A DNA stretch of 22,688 nt, taken from NCBI GenBank assembly GCA_934293835.1, contig CAKQZO010000010.1, positions 1 through 22,688 of the forward strand, read 5' to 3'. The notes under the pieces were generated by a model. That model was not told the DNA's origin. It worked only from the letters and a program-made list of their open reading frames with translations, and made no database searches. How positions within the stretch are numbered: position 1 is the stretch's first letter; every line of letters begins with the position of its first letter. Source of the stretch: an uncultured Lacticaseibacillus sp. (lineage in GTDB: Bacteria > Bacillota > Bacilli > Lactobacillales > Lactobacillaceae). Of this stretch, positions 6,708 through 16,883 are shown piece after piece. A program made the translations under genes and the position numbers.

Positions 6708-8993
6708 TCAAGCGTGTTGGCGATCGCTGTGCGGTTGTTCGTATAGGCCTGTGGGTAAGGCGGTGATCAACGGACTGGGGGTGCCCAACGCGACGAGGAT
6801 CAGTTGGTGCAACGCACGCGAACTCAGGGTATAGAGGATGTCGCGGTCGGCTTCGGTGTGGTAAGTTGCCTGCGAGACATCCCAGCCGATAACGGCATCG
6901 AACTCGAGCCCCTTGGCCAAGTAAACGGGTAAGATCAAACAGCCGGTGTGCATGGTGTGGTCGGCTGGCGACAACAGGTGCGTCGGCGTGTCGATCTTGA
7001 GCGTTGCGTAAAGGCGCTCGGCGGCGGCGCGATTCTTGGTTAGAATAGCGACGGTGTGGTTATCGCGCAACAGGGTGTTGGCGAGGTGCGTGAGGTGAGT
7101 GATGCTGTCTGCTTGCGTGATCGTATGCAGCTGCGGTTTTTGGCCGTCGCGGTTAAAGGCCTGGATATGTTGGCCGTTGGGCAATAAGGCTTTGCCGAAG
7201 TTGGTGATCGGCTGGGTGGAGCGGTACGACTTGTTCAAGTTGATCAGCTCGACGCGCATGCCGGCAAACACGGTTTTGATCTCATCGGTCACATCGCTGG
7301 GCTGGTAGTTGCTGGTGAAGACGTCTTGTTTGGCATCGCCGAGCAGCGTCATCTTGGCCTTCGGGAAGGCGTGATGCAGGTAACGCAGCTGGCACATCGA
7401 GTAGTCTTGCATCTCGTCGACAAAGACATATTGGATCTGATGATTGGCGCCGGAGCCTGCGATCGTGTCGCGCAGATATAAAAGCGGCGCGGCGTCTTCC
7501 AAGCGCAGGTGGTGGGCCTCCAGATCCGCGGCGACTGCTTCGGCCATGGTTGCCCAGACGTCTGCACCTACGTCTGGCGCACAGACGGTCGTCAAGAAGC
7601 GCTGGTATTCTTGATACTCATCCAGGAAATAATCGTTATAAATCGCGTCGTACACCGGGGCGAAGGCATCGGCGACGACCTGTTCCGCGATGAAGCGGGC
7701 CTCTTGGTCACCGGTGGCAAAATGATGCTCGCCCAGAATCGCCCGCGCCTGGTCGTCGGACAACAGGTCGAGCCGCTCTTGGACCCAGTCTTCGTATGCC
7801 GCCAGCTTGATGCGCTGCTTCAGGCGCTTGATCAAGGTGTTTTTGGTGTCTAAGAACTTGTTGGCGGCCGTCGCGGTTGCTGGCTGGCTGGCGTAGATCT
7901 TGGTGATGGTTTTGGCTGAGAAGAAAATCTCGCCATCGAGCATGATGTCGATGAAATAAGGGACGCGCCCTGGTTGGTCAGCGTAGGCTTGAATCGCATC
8001 GAGATAGGTGGCCGCTTCTTTGAAGCGGCGAATCTTCTTGGTCGTTTCCGGCAGGCCGACGCTGTCTTGTTCGAAGCGCTCGAACAGGGTTTGGACATGT
8101 AACCCAGCGAATCGCTTGGCAAAGAACTCGGCCATCGTGGCTTGGCGCATGTTCTTCTCGCCGAGGCTCGGTAACACCTCAGAGATATAGTTGGCGAACA
8201 ACTGGTTGGGCGAGAATAGAACCATCTGATCGGCATCAAGCGATTTGCGCGCGTGATAGAGCAAGTACGCGACGCGCTGCAAAACGGCACTTGTCTTGCC
8301 GGAGCCGGCGACGCCTTGAACGACCAAGACGTCGGCACTGGTGTCTCTGATGATATCGTTTTGCTCTTTTTGAATCGTGGCGACGATATTTTGCATGTAG
8401 TCGTCAGTTTGCTCACCGAGGACGGCCTGAAGGATCTCGTCGCCGACGGTTTCGTTGGTGTCGAACATGTTGGTGATCGTTCCGGATTGGATGATGAACT
8501 GGCGCTTTTTGGTGAGCTCGACTTGCTCTTGACCAAAAGGGGTCTGGTAGCTGACCGGCCCGAGGGTGCCATTATAATAGACAGAGGCGATCGGCGCGCG
8601 CCAGTCGTAAACCAGGAACTGATCGTTGTCCATGAAGGTGCCGGTGCCGATATACAAGGTTTCGTGGTCTGCGCCGTCGGTGATGTCGATGCGTCCAAAA
8701 TAGGGATTGCCACGCAGGCGGGTCAGCCGCGCCTGCTCGTGTTCCAAGATGGTTTCGTTCTCAACGGCGCGGGCGACCATCATCTTCTGCTGTTGCACGG
8801 CGGCATTGGTTTCCATCCGGTCGTCGATTTCGGTAATGTTGACCTTGGTCGCGTCGCCGTAGCTTTGCTCGATCTGGGTGGTGTCGCGATGCGCTTCTTC
8901 AAGCTGCGTTGCGATGACGCCAAGGCGGGCTTCGAGTTTGGCAATCACATCGTTGACTCGGATCTGTTCTTGGGCTTTGGTGGCATTGTTCAT
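6708..8993 (-). CDS. helD: RNA polymerase recycling motor HelD (UvrD/Rep-like helicase superfamily)
   Basis: A 761-residue superfamily 1 ATPase. A charged coiled-coil N-terminus of about 90 residues (the arm that enters the polymerase secondary channel in HelD) is followed by NPYFGRID (96-103), VYDWRAPIASVYYNG (128-142, a HelD-family signature) and Walker A GVAGSGKT (227-234). Later come FSPNQLF, the Walker B region VFVDEMQDYS, TLLGDAKQD, LNKSYRST (motif IV) and the C-terminal AKGLEFDAV and LYTLSSRA motifs. HelD uses ATP to strip RNA polymerase from stalled or post-termination complexes. The start is the ATG at 8993, preceded by GAGGAGGT; an in-frame start at 9026 comes before that ribosome site and is rejected. 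The gene is monocistronic and divergent from the osmoprotectant operon. Confidence 0.94.
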   Translation of the reverse strand: MNNATKAQEQIRVNDVIAKLEARLGVIATQLEEAHRDTTQIEQSYGDATKVNITEIDDRMETNAAVQQQKMMVARAVENETILEHEQARLTRLRGNPYFGRIDITDGADHETLYIGTGTFMDNDQFLVYDWRAPIASVYYNGTLGPVSYQTPFGQEQVELTKKRQFIIQSGTITNMFDTNETVGDEILQAVLGEQTDDYMQNIVATIQKEQNDIIRDTSADVLVVQGVAGSGKTSAVLQRVAYLLYHARKSLDADQMVLFSPNQLFANYISEVLPSLGEKNMRQATMAEFFAKRFAGLHVQTLFERFEQDSVGLPETTKKIRRFKEAATYLDAIQAYADQPGRVPYFIDIMLDGEIFFSAKTITKIYASQPATATAANKFLDTKNTLIKRLKQRIKLAAYEDWVQERLDLLSDDQARAILGEHHFATGDQEARFIAEQVVADAFAPVYDAIYNDYFLDEYQEYQRFLTTVCAPDVGADVWATMAEAVAADLEAHHLRLEDAAPLLYLRDTIAGSGANHQIQYVFVDEMQDYSMCQLRYLHHAFPKAKMTLLGDAKQDVFTSNYQPSDVTDEIKTVFAGMRVELINLNKSYRSTQPITNFGKALLPNGQHIQAFNRDGQKPQLHTITQADSITHLTHLANTLLRDNHTVAILTKNRAAAERLYATLKIDTPTHLLSPADHTMHTGCLILPVYLAKGLEFDAVIGWDVSQATYHTEADRDILYTLSSRALHQLILVALGTPSPLITALPTGLYEQPHSDRQHA

Positions 8994-9152
8994 GGCGAGA
9001 CCTCCTCGTGACAAAATAGCGTCCATCTAGTTTAGTGCAATCAGTGCGTGCTGGCAAGGCGCAGGGGTGAAAAATAGTAAGTATTGGCAGATGAATTGTG
9101 TTAAGCTCATACCATTGAGTTGGCAACATCTTGGGTTAACACGGAGGTAGGC

Positions 9153-10682
9153 ATGACGGATTTATGGCAGACTTTTCTTGATAAGCGCGGGGACCTGCTG
9201 GTGGCGCTGGGTCAGCACCTCCAAATCTCGCTGATTGCGTTGGTAATCGCCGTTATCATCGCACTGCCTCTGGGGGTGTGGGCCAAGGACCATCGGCGCT
9301 TCGCAGGCGTGTTGCTGGAGCTGACCGGGATCTTGCAGACCATTCCGTCATTGGCACTGTTGGGCTTGTTGATCCCGTTCGTGGGCATTGGCACGGTGCC
9401 GGCGATTATCGCCTTGGTCGTGTACGCGCTGCTGCCGATTTTCCAAAATACATATATCGGCCTGATCGAAATCGATCCGGCTTATCAAGAAGCGGCAGAG
9501 GCCTTCGGAATGTCGGCGGCCCAGAAGCTGCGGAAGGTGTTCTTGCCGTTGGCGTTGCCGACCATCATTGGCGGGATCCGGACGGCCACTGTGTTGATCA
9601 TCGGCACGGCCACCTTGGCCGCGCTGATCGGTGGCGGCGGCTTGGGGAGCTTCATCTTATTAGGCATCAACCGCAACGATGCGAGCCTGACGTTGATCGG
9701 GGCGCTGGCTTCCGCGGGCTTGGCCCTCGTTTTCTCCGCCGGGTTGGCGTTGATTCAGAAGCTGCGCTTCCGGTATGTGGCATACGGCCTCGGAGTGCTG
9801 GCCGTGATCGGTGGCGGCTGGTTCGGGGTGCGGGCCATGCAGCCCGCACCCGAGACGATCACGATTGCCGGCAAGCTCGGCAGCGAACCCGAGATTCTGA
9901 TCAACATGTATAAGCTGTTGATCGAAGACGGCGACGCGCATGTCCACGTGGTGTTGAAGCCCAATTTTGGCCAAACTAGTTTCTTGTATGACGCGCTCAA
10001 GGCCAAGAAGATCGATATATATCCTGAATTCACCGGCACCGTGGTCACGAGCCTAGTGAAGCCTTCTGCCAAGCAAAAAACGGCGATCGCGGCAGGCGCT
10101 GATAGCTACCCGATCGCCAAAGCCCTGTTGGCCCAGCAAGGGCTGGTGATGCAGGCGCCGATGGCTTATAACAACACCTACGCGCTGGTCGTCCGCCAAC
10201 AAGACGCCAAGCGCTACGGTCTCAAGACGATCGCCGACCTGAAAAAGTTGCCGACCCCTAAAGCTGGATTCGACCTTGAGTTTGCGAGTCGCCAAGACGG
10301 TTACGTCGGCATTCGGCAACGCTATGGGCTGCAACTGACGGTGCAATCGCTTGATGCGTCGCTGCGGTATCAGGCGTTGGCTCGCGGGCAGGTCCAGGTG
10401 ACCGATGGGTATTCGACGGATTCGCAGATTGCCCAGTATCACCTGTTGGCGTTGCAAGACAATCGGCATGTGTTTGCGACCTATCGCGGCGCGCCGCTGA
10501 TGACGCAGGCCTGGGCCAAGGCCCATCTCGCTATCGTGAAACGCCTAGACCGCCTGGCCAACAAGATCTCGGAGCCCGATATGCAGCGGATGAATTATGC
10601 GGTGAACGTGAAGAAACAAAGCGCCAAGCAGGTCGCCAAGGCGTATCTCACCACTCACCACCTATTGAAGGAGGCGCGCTGA
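9153..10682 (+). CDS. Choline/glycine betaine ABC transporter, permease fused to substrate-binding protein
   Basis: A 509-residue fusion. Residues 15-225 form a BPD_transp_1 permease with about six helices and the EAA loop YQEAAEAFGMS...LP (111-131) that docks the ATPase. A last helix (208-226) anchors an extracellular OpuAC-type binding domain from about 235 to the end, recognisable by TIAGKLGSEPEIL, EFTGT, AYNNTYALVV and VTDGYSTDSQI. This is the OpuB/OpuC and ChoS architecture used in lactic acid bacteria to import choline, carnitine or glycine betaine under osmotic stress. ATG 9153 follows GGAGG at 9143. The stop overlaps the ATG of the ATPase gene by one base (TGATG), so the two are translationally coupled. 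The substrate is inferred from family only. Confidence 0.93.
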   Translation: MTDLWQTFLDKRGDLLVALGQHLQISLIALVIAVIIALPLGVWAKDHRRFAGVLLELTGILQTIPSLALLGLLIPFVGIGTVPAIIALVVYALLPIFQNTYIGLIEIDPAYQEAAEAFGMSAAQKLRKVFLPLALPTIIGGIRTATVLIIGTATLAALIGGGGLGSFILLGINRNDASLTLIGALASAGLALVFSAGLALIQKLRFRYVAYGLGVLAVIGGGWFGVRAMQPAPETITIAGKLGSEPEILINMYKLLIEDGDAHVHVVLKPNFGQTSFLYDALKAKKIDIYPEFTGTVVTSLVKPSAKQKTAIAAGADSYPIAKALLAQQGLVMQAPMAYNNTYALVVRQQDAKRYGLKTIADLKKLPTPKAGFDLEFASRQDGYVGIRQRYGLQLTVQSLDASLRYQALARGQVQVTDGYSTDSQIAQYHLLALQDNRHVFATYRGAPLMTQAWAKAHLAIVKRLDRLANKISEPDMQRMNYAVNVKKQSAKQVAKAYLTTHHLLKEAR

Positions 10683-11611
10683 TGGCTGATTTGATTACAT
10701 TCTCGCATGTGAGCAAAGATTTCGAAGCCGGGTCGGCGGTGGCTGATCTCAACCTCCAGATTCAGGCCGGCGAGCTGTTCGTCTTGGTCGGTGAATCCGG
10801 CAGCGGCAAGACAACGACGCTGAAGATGATCAACCGGCTGATCGAGCCGACGAGCGGCGAGATCGCTTTTGATGGCAAGCCATTGCAAACTTACCCGGTG
10901 CGCAAACTGCGCTGGGAGATCGGCTATGTGCTGCAACAGATCGCCTTGTTTCCCAACATGACGGTCGGCCAAAACATCGGCCTGATTCCCGAGCTGCGCG
11001 GTTGGTCGAAAGGCGACATCAGCACGCGTGTCGATGAACTGTTGAACTTGGTCGGTTTGCCGGCGACGCAGTATCGCGACCGGCTGCCTGCCGCGCTTTC
11101 AGGCGGTGAGCAGCAACGCGTCGGTATCCTGCGGGCGTTCGCCGGGCGGCCACCGGTGGTGTTGATGGACGAGCCCTTCTCCGCGCTAGATCCATTGAGT
11201 CGCAATCAGCTACAGGAGCTGGTCTTGCAGCTGCACACTGAGTTGAAGATGACGCTCGTCTTTGTAACGCACGACATGAACGAGGCCTTGCGCCTTGGCC
11301 AGCGCATCGGGGTGATGCGCGACGGCAAGATGGTGCAGTGCGCGACCCCGATGCAGATCGCCAAGGCGCCGGCCACCGACTGGGTGGCGAGCTTCTTTGC
11401 CGGCGCCTCACGGGTGTTGCTGGACACGCCGCTGCGCGAGCTAGCCGCGTTCGGCACCCCGGCGGATGCAGGTACGACGCCTGGTACACAGAAGCTGCGT
11501 AAGATTTTGCCTGCGGTTGCGGCGGGTAAAAACGTGACAGTGGCCGCTGAATCGGGTACGTTTAAACTAGATGCGCAAGCCGTCTTGCAGTTTTTGGCGG
11601 CCAAGGCATAA
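10682..11611 (+). CDS. Osmoprotectant ABC transporter ATP-binding protein (ChoQ/OpuCA-like)
   Basis: A 309-residue ABC ATPase: Walker A GESGSGKT (37-44), Q-loop VLQQ near 83-86, signature LSGGEQQ (139-145), Walker B VVLMDEP (159-165) and H-loop H197 (THD). It is closest to the OpuCA/ProV group (KMINRLIEPTSGEI, ALFPNMTV, ALDPLSR). OpuCA proteins usually continue into two CBS domains that sense ionic strength; here the protein stops after a short C-terminal tail of about 80 residues with no recognisable CBS repeat, as in the shorter ChoQ form. The start overlaps the preceding stop by one base and has GGAGG upstream. It energises the fused permease encoded just before it. Confidence 0.93.
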   Translation: MADLITFSHVSKDFEAGSAVADLNLQIQAGELFVLVGESGSGKTTTLKMINRLIEPTSGEIAFDGKPLQTYPVRKLRWEIGYVLQQIALFPNMTVGQNIGLIPELRGWSKGDISTRVDELLNLVGLPATQYRDRLPAALSGGEQQRVGILRAFAGRPPVVLMDEPFSALDPLSRNQLQELVLQLHTELKMTLVFVTHDMNEALRLGQRIGVMRDGKMVQCATPMQIAKAPATDWVASFFAGASRVLLDTPLRELAAFGTPADAGTTPGTQKLRKILPAVAAGKNVTVAAESGTFKLDAQAVLQFLAAKA

Positions 11612-11639
11612 GGCGAGCAGTGAAGAAAGGAAGATGACG

Positions 11640-12962
11640 ATGACGCAATATGATGTGATCGTAATTGGTGGCGGACCGGCGGGACTGGCCGCAGCTACCG
11701 GATTGGCGAAAAGCAAGCGGGTGTTGGTGATCGAGCGCGATTTATGGGGCGGCACCTGTCCCAACCGCGGTTGCGACCCGAAGAAGATGTTGTACCGGGC
11801 GGCAGAGGTGCAAACCGCCGCTCAACGGATGCAAGATTCAGGGCTGAAGACGGTGCCGACGGTGGATTGGCCACAGCTGATGGCTTATAAGCGGGGCTAC
11901 ACGACACAGGTGCCAACAGGTACGCTGGCCGGGCTCAAGGCCAGTGGCATCGAGACGCGCCACGGCGCACCGCATTTTGTCGATGCGCACACAGTGGCGC
12001 TGGGAACTGAACAGTTCACAGCGGCCGACATCATCATCGCCACCGGGCGGGAGCCGGCGCGGCCAGACGTTCCTGGCGCCGAGCTGTTACAGACGTCTAA
12101 CGAATTTTTGGACCTCGATGCGTTGCCGAAGACGATCGCCTTTCTCGGCGCCGGCTACGTCAGCCTCGAACTCGCCAACATTGCCGCCGCGGCCGGCGCA
12201 GAGGTGCATCTCATCAACCGGTCTAAGCGCGCGTTGCGGGCGTTCGATATTCGAGCGGTGGCGACCTTGCGTGAGCAGATGGCGGCCAAGCGCATTCAGT
12301 TCCACGATGACGTGCAGCTGCAAAGTGTCGAAGCGGTCAGCGACGGCGTGCGGCTGCAAGGTGCACCAGGCTTTGACCTGACGGTAGCTATGGCGATCAG
12401 CGCCGTTGGCCGGGTGCCGGCCGTAGCGCTGGATCTGGCCGCGGCCGGGGTGGCAACGACGGCCAAAGGGATCGCCGTCGATGGCTTCATGCAGACGAAC
12501 GTCCCGCATGTTTATGCGATCGGAGACGTCGTCGCGAAGGCCCAGCCGAAGTTGACTCCGGTGGCCAGCTTCGAAGGTCGGTATCTGGCAAGGCATCTGA
12601 GCGGGATGACCGAACCGATTCAATATCCGGTGATTCCCGAGATCGTGTTCGGGGCGACGGAACTGGCGCAAGTCGGGGTGACCTTAGCCGCGGCTAACGC
12701 GGCGCCGCAGCGTTATTCTGTCCTCGACCAAGACGTCACGCACTGGTACACTTATAACCGAGTGCAGGAAGCCGGCGCGCGCGTGGTGACGATCACCGAT
12801 CGCCAGACGCAGCGGTTGGCCGGCGCCTTGGTGGTTGGTGCCCACGCGGAGGAATTGATCAATCAATTCACCGCGATGATCGCCAATGGCACCAGCACGA
12901 ATGCCAAGGAGCTGATCTACGCTTATCCGAGCGCGGCCAGTGACTTGCAATATCTACTATAA
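11640..12962 (+). CDS. FAD-dependent pyridine nucleotide-disulfide oxidoreductase (glutathione reductase-like)
   Basis: A 440-residue class I flavin disulfide reductase. The FAD fold is GGGPAG (10-15), the redox-active pair is C40/C45 in GGTCPNRGCDPKK, IIIATGREP (131-139) closes the FAD domain and GAGYVSLE (170-177) starts the NAD(P) fold; basic residues after its second strand (NRSKR, 193-197) favour NADPH. AIGDVV marks the second FAD motif. The C-terminus reads ELIYAYPSAASDLQYLL rather than the HPT..E of true glutathione reductase, so the usual His-Glu base is not evident and the disulfide substrate is uncertain. ATG 11640 fits AAGGA at 8 bases; ATG 11634 is too close. It follows the ATPase by 28 bases with no terminator and probably belongs to the same operon. 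Confidence 0.9.
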   Translation: MTQYDVIVIGGGPAGLAAATGLAKSKRVLVIERDLWGGTCPNRGCDPKKMLYRAAEVQTAAQRMQDSGLKTVPTVDWPQLMAYKRGYTTQVPTGTLAGLKASGIETRHGAPHFVDAHTVALGTEQFTAADIIIATGREPARPDVPGAELLQTSNEFLDLDALPKTIAFLGAGYVSLELANIAAAAGAEVHLINRSKRALRAFDIRAVATLREQMAAKRIQFHDDVQLQSVEAVSDGVRLQGAPGFDLTVAMAISAVGRVPAVALDLAAAGVATTAKGIAVDGFMQTNVPHVYAIGDVVAKAQPKLTPVASFEGRYLARHLSGMTEPIQYPVIPEIVFGATELAQVGVTLAAANAAPQRYSVLDQDVTHWYTYNRVQEAGARVVTITDRQTQRLAGALVVGAHAEELINQFTAMIANGTSTNAKELIYAYPSAASDLQYLL

Positions 12963-12987
12963 AATTTGAGTTGCGAGGAATTTGCTT

Positions 12988-13182
12988 GTGTCTACACTAG
13001 TGTCAATCATCATGGTTGTCGGGATGCTTTTGGCGGTTATTTTCGTCACCGTTTTTGCGGTCGGGCATCAATTCAAGAATCAAAACAAGCCATCTGGCCG
13101 CGTGCTGGAGCTGGTCGGCATGATCGGCGTGTTCGTCTGTGTGATCGGCGTGTTCTTGGTCGTTTTCTCGCAGGTGATGTAG
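12988..13182 (+). CDS. Small two-helix membrane protein of unknown function
   Basis: A 64-residue ORF with two hydrophobic segments, about residues 2-25 (LVSIIMVVGMLLAVIFVTVF) and 43-62 (GMIGVFVCVIGVFLVVFS), joined by a short hydrophilic loop GHQFKNQNKPSGR. The GTG at 12988 is chosen because GAGGAA (12975-12980) sits 7 to 9 bases before it; an in-frame TTG at 12982 is too near. It begins 25 bases after the disulfide reductase with no terminator, so it is likely the last gene of the osmoprotectant operon. I do not recognise a family. A vegetative promoter for trpS starts 5 bases after its stop. Confidence 0.65.
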   Translation: MSTLVSIIMVVGMLLAVIFVTVFAVGHQFKNQNKPSGRVLELVGMIGVFVCVIGVFLVVFSQVM

Positions 13183-13187
13183 CGCCG

Positions 13188-13216
13188 TTGACATTTGCGC
13201 GTACCTTCACTATCAT
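13188..13216 (+). promoter_or_regulatory. Sigma-A promoter of the trpS T-box transcript
   Basis: TTGACA (13188-13193), exactly 17 bases, TATCAT (13211-13216). The -35 is a perfect consensus. Transcription should start near 13223, at the beginning of the T-box leader. Confidence 0.88.
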
Positions 13217-13222
13217 GAACGT

Positions 13223-15224
<2,002 letters not shown>

Positions 15225-15232
15225 CGACCAAG

Positions 15233-15258
15233 ATCGATCGGAGACGATCGATTTTTTT
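15233..15258 (+). terminator. Rho-independent terminator of the trpS-nitroreductase operon
   Basis: ATCGATCG (15233-15240), loop GAGA, CGATCGAT (15245-15252), then TTTTTT. It lies eight bases after the nitroreductase stop. Confidence 0.88.
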
Positions 15259-15298
15259 GTACGTTGAAATCCATCTTAAGGCTGAGGTTGCCTAGGCC

Positions 15299-15318
15299 TG
15301 ACATGGTACACTGATAAT
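15299..15318 (+). promoter_or_regulatory. Promoter of the lemA-TPM operon
   Basis: TGGTACACT (15304-15312) is an extended -10, immediately followed by a second possible -10, GATAAT (15313-15318). The 16 bases from 15299 match 15 of 16 with 373-388, upstream of the YghZ-like reductase. No -35 at a standard distance was found. Confidence 0.55.
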
Positions 15319-15339
15319 ATATTGAGAGGGGTTATTCAT

Positions 15340-15927
15340 ATGCAAAGCAAACGTCTGAGTCCCGTCGCCATCACCGGGATCGTGATCGCGGCGATCGCCG
15401 TTATCCTTGGTATCTATGGCGTCAGCACTTACAACAGTCTCGCCAAGCAGAACCAAACCGTGAAAGCGCAGTGGAGCCAAGTTGAGAACGTCATGCAGCG
15501 GCGCGCCGACTTGATTCCGAACTTAGTCAGCGCGACTAAAGGGTCGATGAATCATGAAACCGAAGTGTTTGAAAGCATCGCCAAGGCGCGCAGCAACTAT
15601 GCCAATGCGTCCACGACCAAAGAAAAGGCAACCGCTGATAGCCAATTGAACCAAAGCGTCGGTACCTTGTTGAACGTGATCAAGGAAGATTACCCGCAAC
15701 TGTCTTCGCAACAAAACGTCCAGACCTTGATGACGCAGCTGGAAGGCAGCGAAAACCGCATCGCGACCGAGCGTCGGCGTTATATCCAAGACGTCGAAGC
15801 CTACAACCAGAGTGTGGTCACGTTCCCCAAGAAGATCTTTGCGGATATGATGGGCTTGGGCCAAAAGGCAACCTTCAAGGCTGAGCCATCGGCTTCACAG
15901 GTGCCGAAAGTCGATCTCGATAACTGA
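15340..15927 (+). CDS. lemA: LemA family membrane protein
   Basis: A 195-residue protein with a short cytoplasmic N-terminus, one membrane segment at about 9-29 (ITGIVIAAIAVILGIYGV) and then the LemA helical bundle: YNSLAKQNQTVKAQWSQV, NVMQRRADLIPNLV (the family hallmark), YPQLSSQQNVQTLMTQLEGSENRIATERRRY and YNQSVVTFPKKIFADMMG. LemA proteins are widespread anchored helical proteins of uncertain function, often beside TPM-domain or HtpX genes, as here. GAGAGGGG stands 8 bases before ATG 15340. The downstream TPM gene starts 15 bases after the stop, forming a two-gene operon. Confidence 0.95.
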   Translation: MQSKRLSPVAITGIVIAAIAVILGIYGVSTYNSLAKQNQTVKAQWSQVENVMQRRADLIPNLVSATKGSMNHETEVFESIAKARSNYANASTTKEKATADSQLNQSVGTLLNVIKEDYPQLSSQQNVQTLMTQLEGSENRIATERRRYIQDVEAYNQSVVTFPKKIFADMMGLGQKATFKAEPSASQVPKVDLDN

Positions 15928-15941
15928 AAGTAGGCAAGCGT

Positions 15942-16775
15942 ATGCGCAAATGGGCATGGGGATTATTGTTACTACCGTTCGTGTGGTGGTTGACGCAGGC
16001 CCAACCGGTGCAGGCCGCCAGCCTACCACAGAAACCGCAGGCTCATTACTATGTTGATGAGCTGAATGTGTTAGATGCCAAGTCGCAGCAGCTGATCGAT
16101 ACCAAGAACCAGACGTATCAGGCGACCAAGCAACAGCCGCAGATCGGTGTGGCGGTGGTGAAGTCGACTCACGGCGAGGCGCTGGGGCAATACGCGCCAG
16201 ACCTGTTTGCCAAATGGGGAATCGGCAGTAAATCTCGCGACAACGGGGCGTTGATCGTGTTCGCCAAGAATGGCGGCAAGAACAACATGCGTATCGAAGT
16301 CGGTTACGGGCTGGAAGGCGAGCTGACCGATGCGTTGGCCGGGCGCATCCTCGCCAAGCATCTGAGTCAGATCAAGTCGGCGGACACGGCCAAGCAGAAT
16401 CAGGCGGTGCAGAGTGTGTTCAACGCAGTCGCGACCGTGATCGATAAGAAGTATAAGTTTCCTAAAGACGACAACACCGTCTCGATGACGCAATACGCGC
16501 AAAAGCGGCGGACCACCAGTGATGATAGCGGCTGGTTCGGCGCCATCGTCAAGATCATCGTCGCCGTGGTGGTCGTGATCATCATCATCGCCTCGATCGG
16601 CGGTGGTGGCGGGCGCGGCGGCCGGCGCCGCGGGGAAAGCAATTGGTGGCTCTGGTGGCTGCTCGGTAGCTTGCTCAGCGGCGGCCGCGGGCCGCGTGGC
16701 GGTGGTGGTTTTGGCGGCGGTGGCGGCTCCAGCTGGGGTGGGGGTTCCTCAGGTGGTGGCGGCGCCGACGTCTAG
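15942..16775 (+). CDS. TPM-domain (YgcG-like) exported membrane protein with Gly-rich tail
   Basis: A 277-residue protein. A signal peptide (MRKWAWGLLLLPFVWWLTQA, likely cleaved after VQA at about 25) leads into a TPM domain, about 36-170: YYVDELNVLD, QIGVAVVKSTHG, KWGIGSKSRDNGALIVFAK and the core RIEVGYGLEGELTD. A membrane helix follows (199-219), then an RGGRRR basic stretch, a Trp-rich segment (NWWLWWLLGSLL) and a tail of glycine and serine repeats with GGGGFGGGGGSSWGGGSS. This layout is standard for TPM_phosphatase proteins. The domain would lie outside the membrane. Activity is unsettled for bacterial members; some plant homologues have phosphatase activity. It likely partners LemA, encoded just upstream. 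Confidence 0.92.
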   Translation: MRKWAWGLLLLPFVWWLTQAQPVQAASLPQKPQAHYYVDELNVLDAKSQQLIDTKNQTYQATKQQPQIGVAVVKSTHGEALGQYAPDLFAKWGIGSKSRDNGALIVFAKNGGKNNMRIEVGYGLEGELTDALAGRILAKHLSQIKSADTAKQNQAVQSVFNAVATVIDKKYKFPKDDNTVSMTQYAQKRRTTSDDSGWFGAIVKIIVAVVVVIIIIASIGGGGGRGGRRRGESNWWLWWLLGSLLSGGRGPRGGGGFGGGGGSSWGGGSSGGGGADV

Positions 16776-16793
16776 GTTGAGGCGCAATGAATT

Positions 16794-16826
16794 AAGGGCT
16801 GTGACGAAAGTGTCACGGTCCTTTTT
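16794..16826 (+). terminator. Terminator of the lemA-TPM operon
   Basis: AAGGGCTGTGAC (16794-16805) pairs with GTCACGGTCCTT over 12 positions with two G-T pairs, around a 6-base loop, followed by T residues to 16826. Confidence 0.82.
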
Positions 16827-16831
16827 AATGA

Positions 16832-16860
16832 TTGTTTACCGAACGTTCGTTTGCTAAAAT
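16832..16860 (+). promoter_or_regulatory. Promoter of the orphan small gene at 16884
   Basis: TTGTTT (16832-16837), a 17-base spacer, TAAAAT (16855-16860). The spacer is occupied by a LexA/DinR-like box at 16840-16853, so binding there would block RNA polymerase. Confidence 0.72.
16840..16853 (+). promoter_or_regulatory. Candidate LexA/DinR (SOS) operator
   Basis: CGAACGTTCGTTTG matches 13 of 14 positions of the Gram-positive DinR/LexA consensus CGAACRNRYGTTYG (the mismatch is one of the loose central positions). It sits between the -35 and -10 of the downstream gene, the typical place for repression. The core CGAACGTTCG is itself a 10-bp palindrome, so another dimeric repressor could also bind it. 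Confidence 0.5.
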
Positions 16861-16883
16861 GGATGACGATAGGAGATGATGGT

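Noticed and set aside
8253..9011. A 252-codon plus-strand ORF opposite helD
   Set aside because: It is a GC-driven antisense shadow; the minus strand carries unmistakable HelD motifs over the same bases.
16683..16770. Short GGT/GGC-rich repeat at the end of the TPM gene
   Set aside because: It encodes the glycine-rich tail that is normal for this family and is not an independent DNA repeat.
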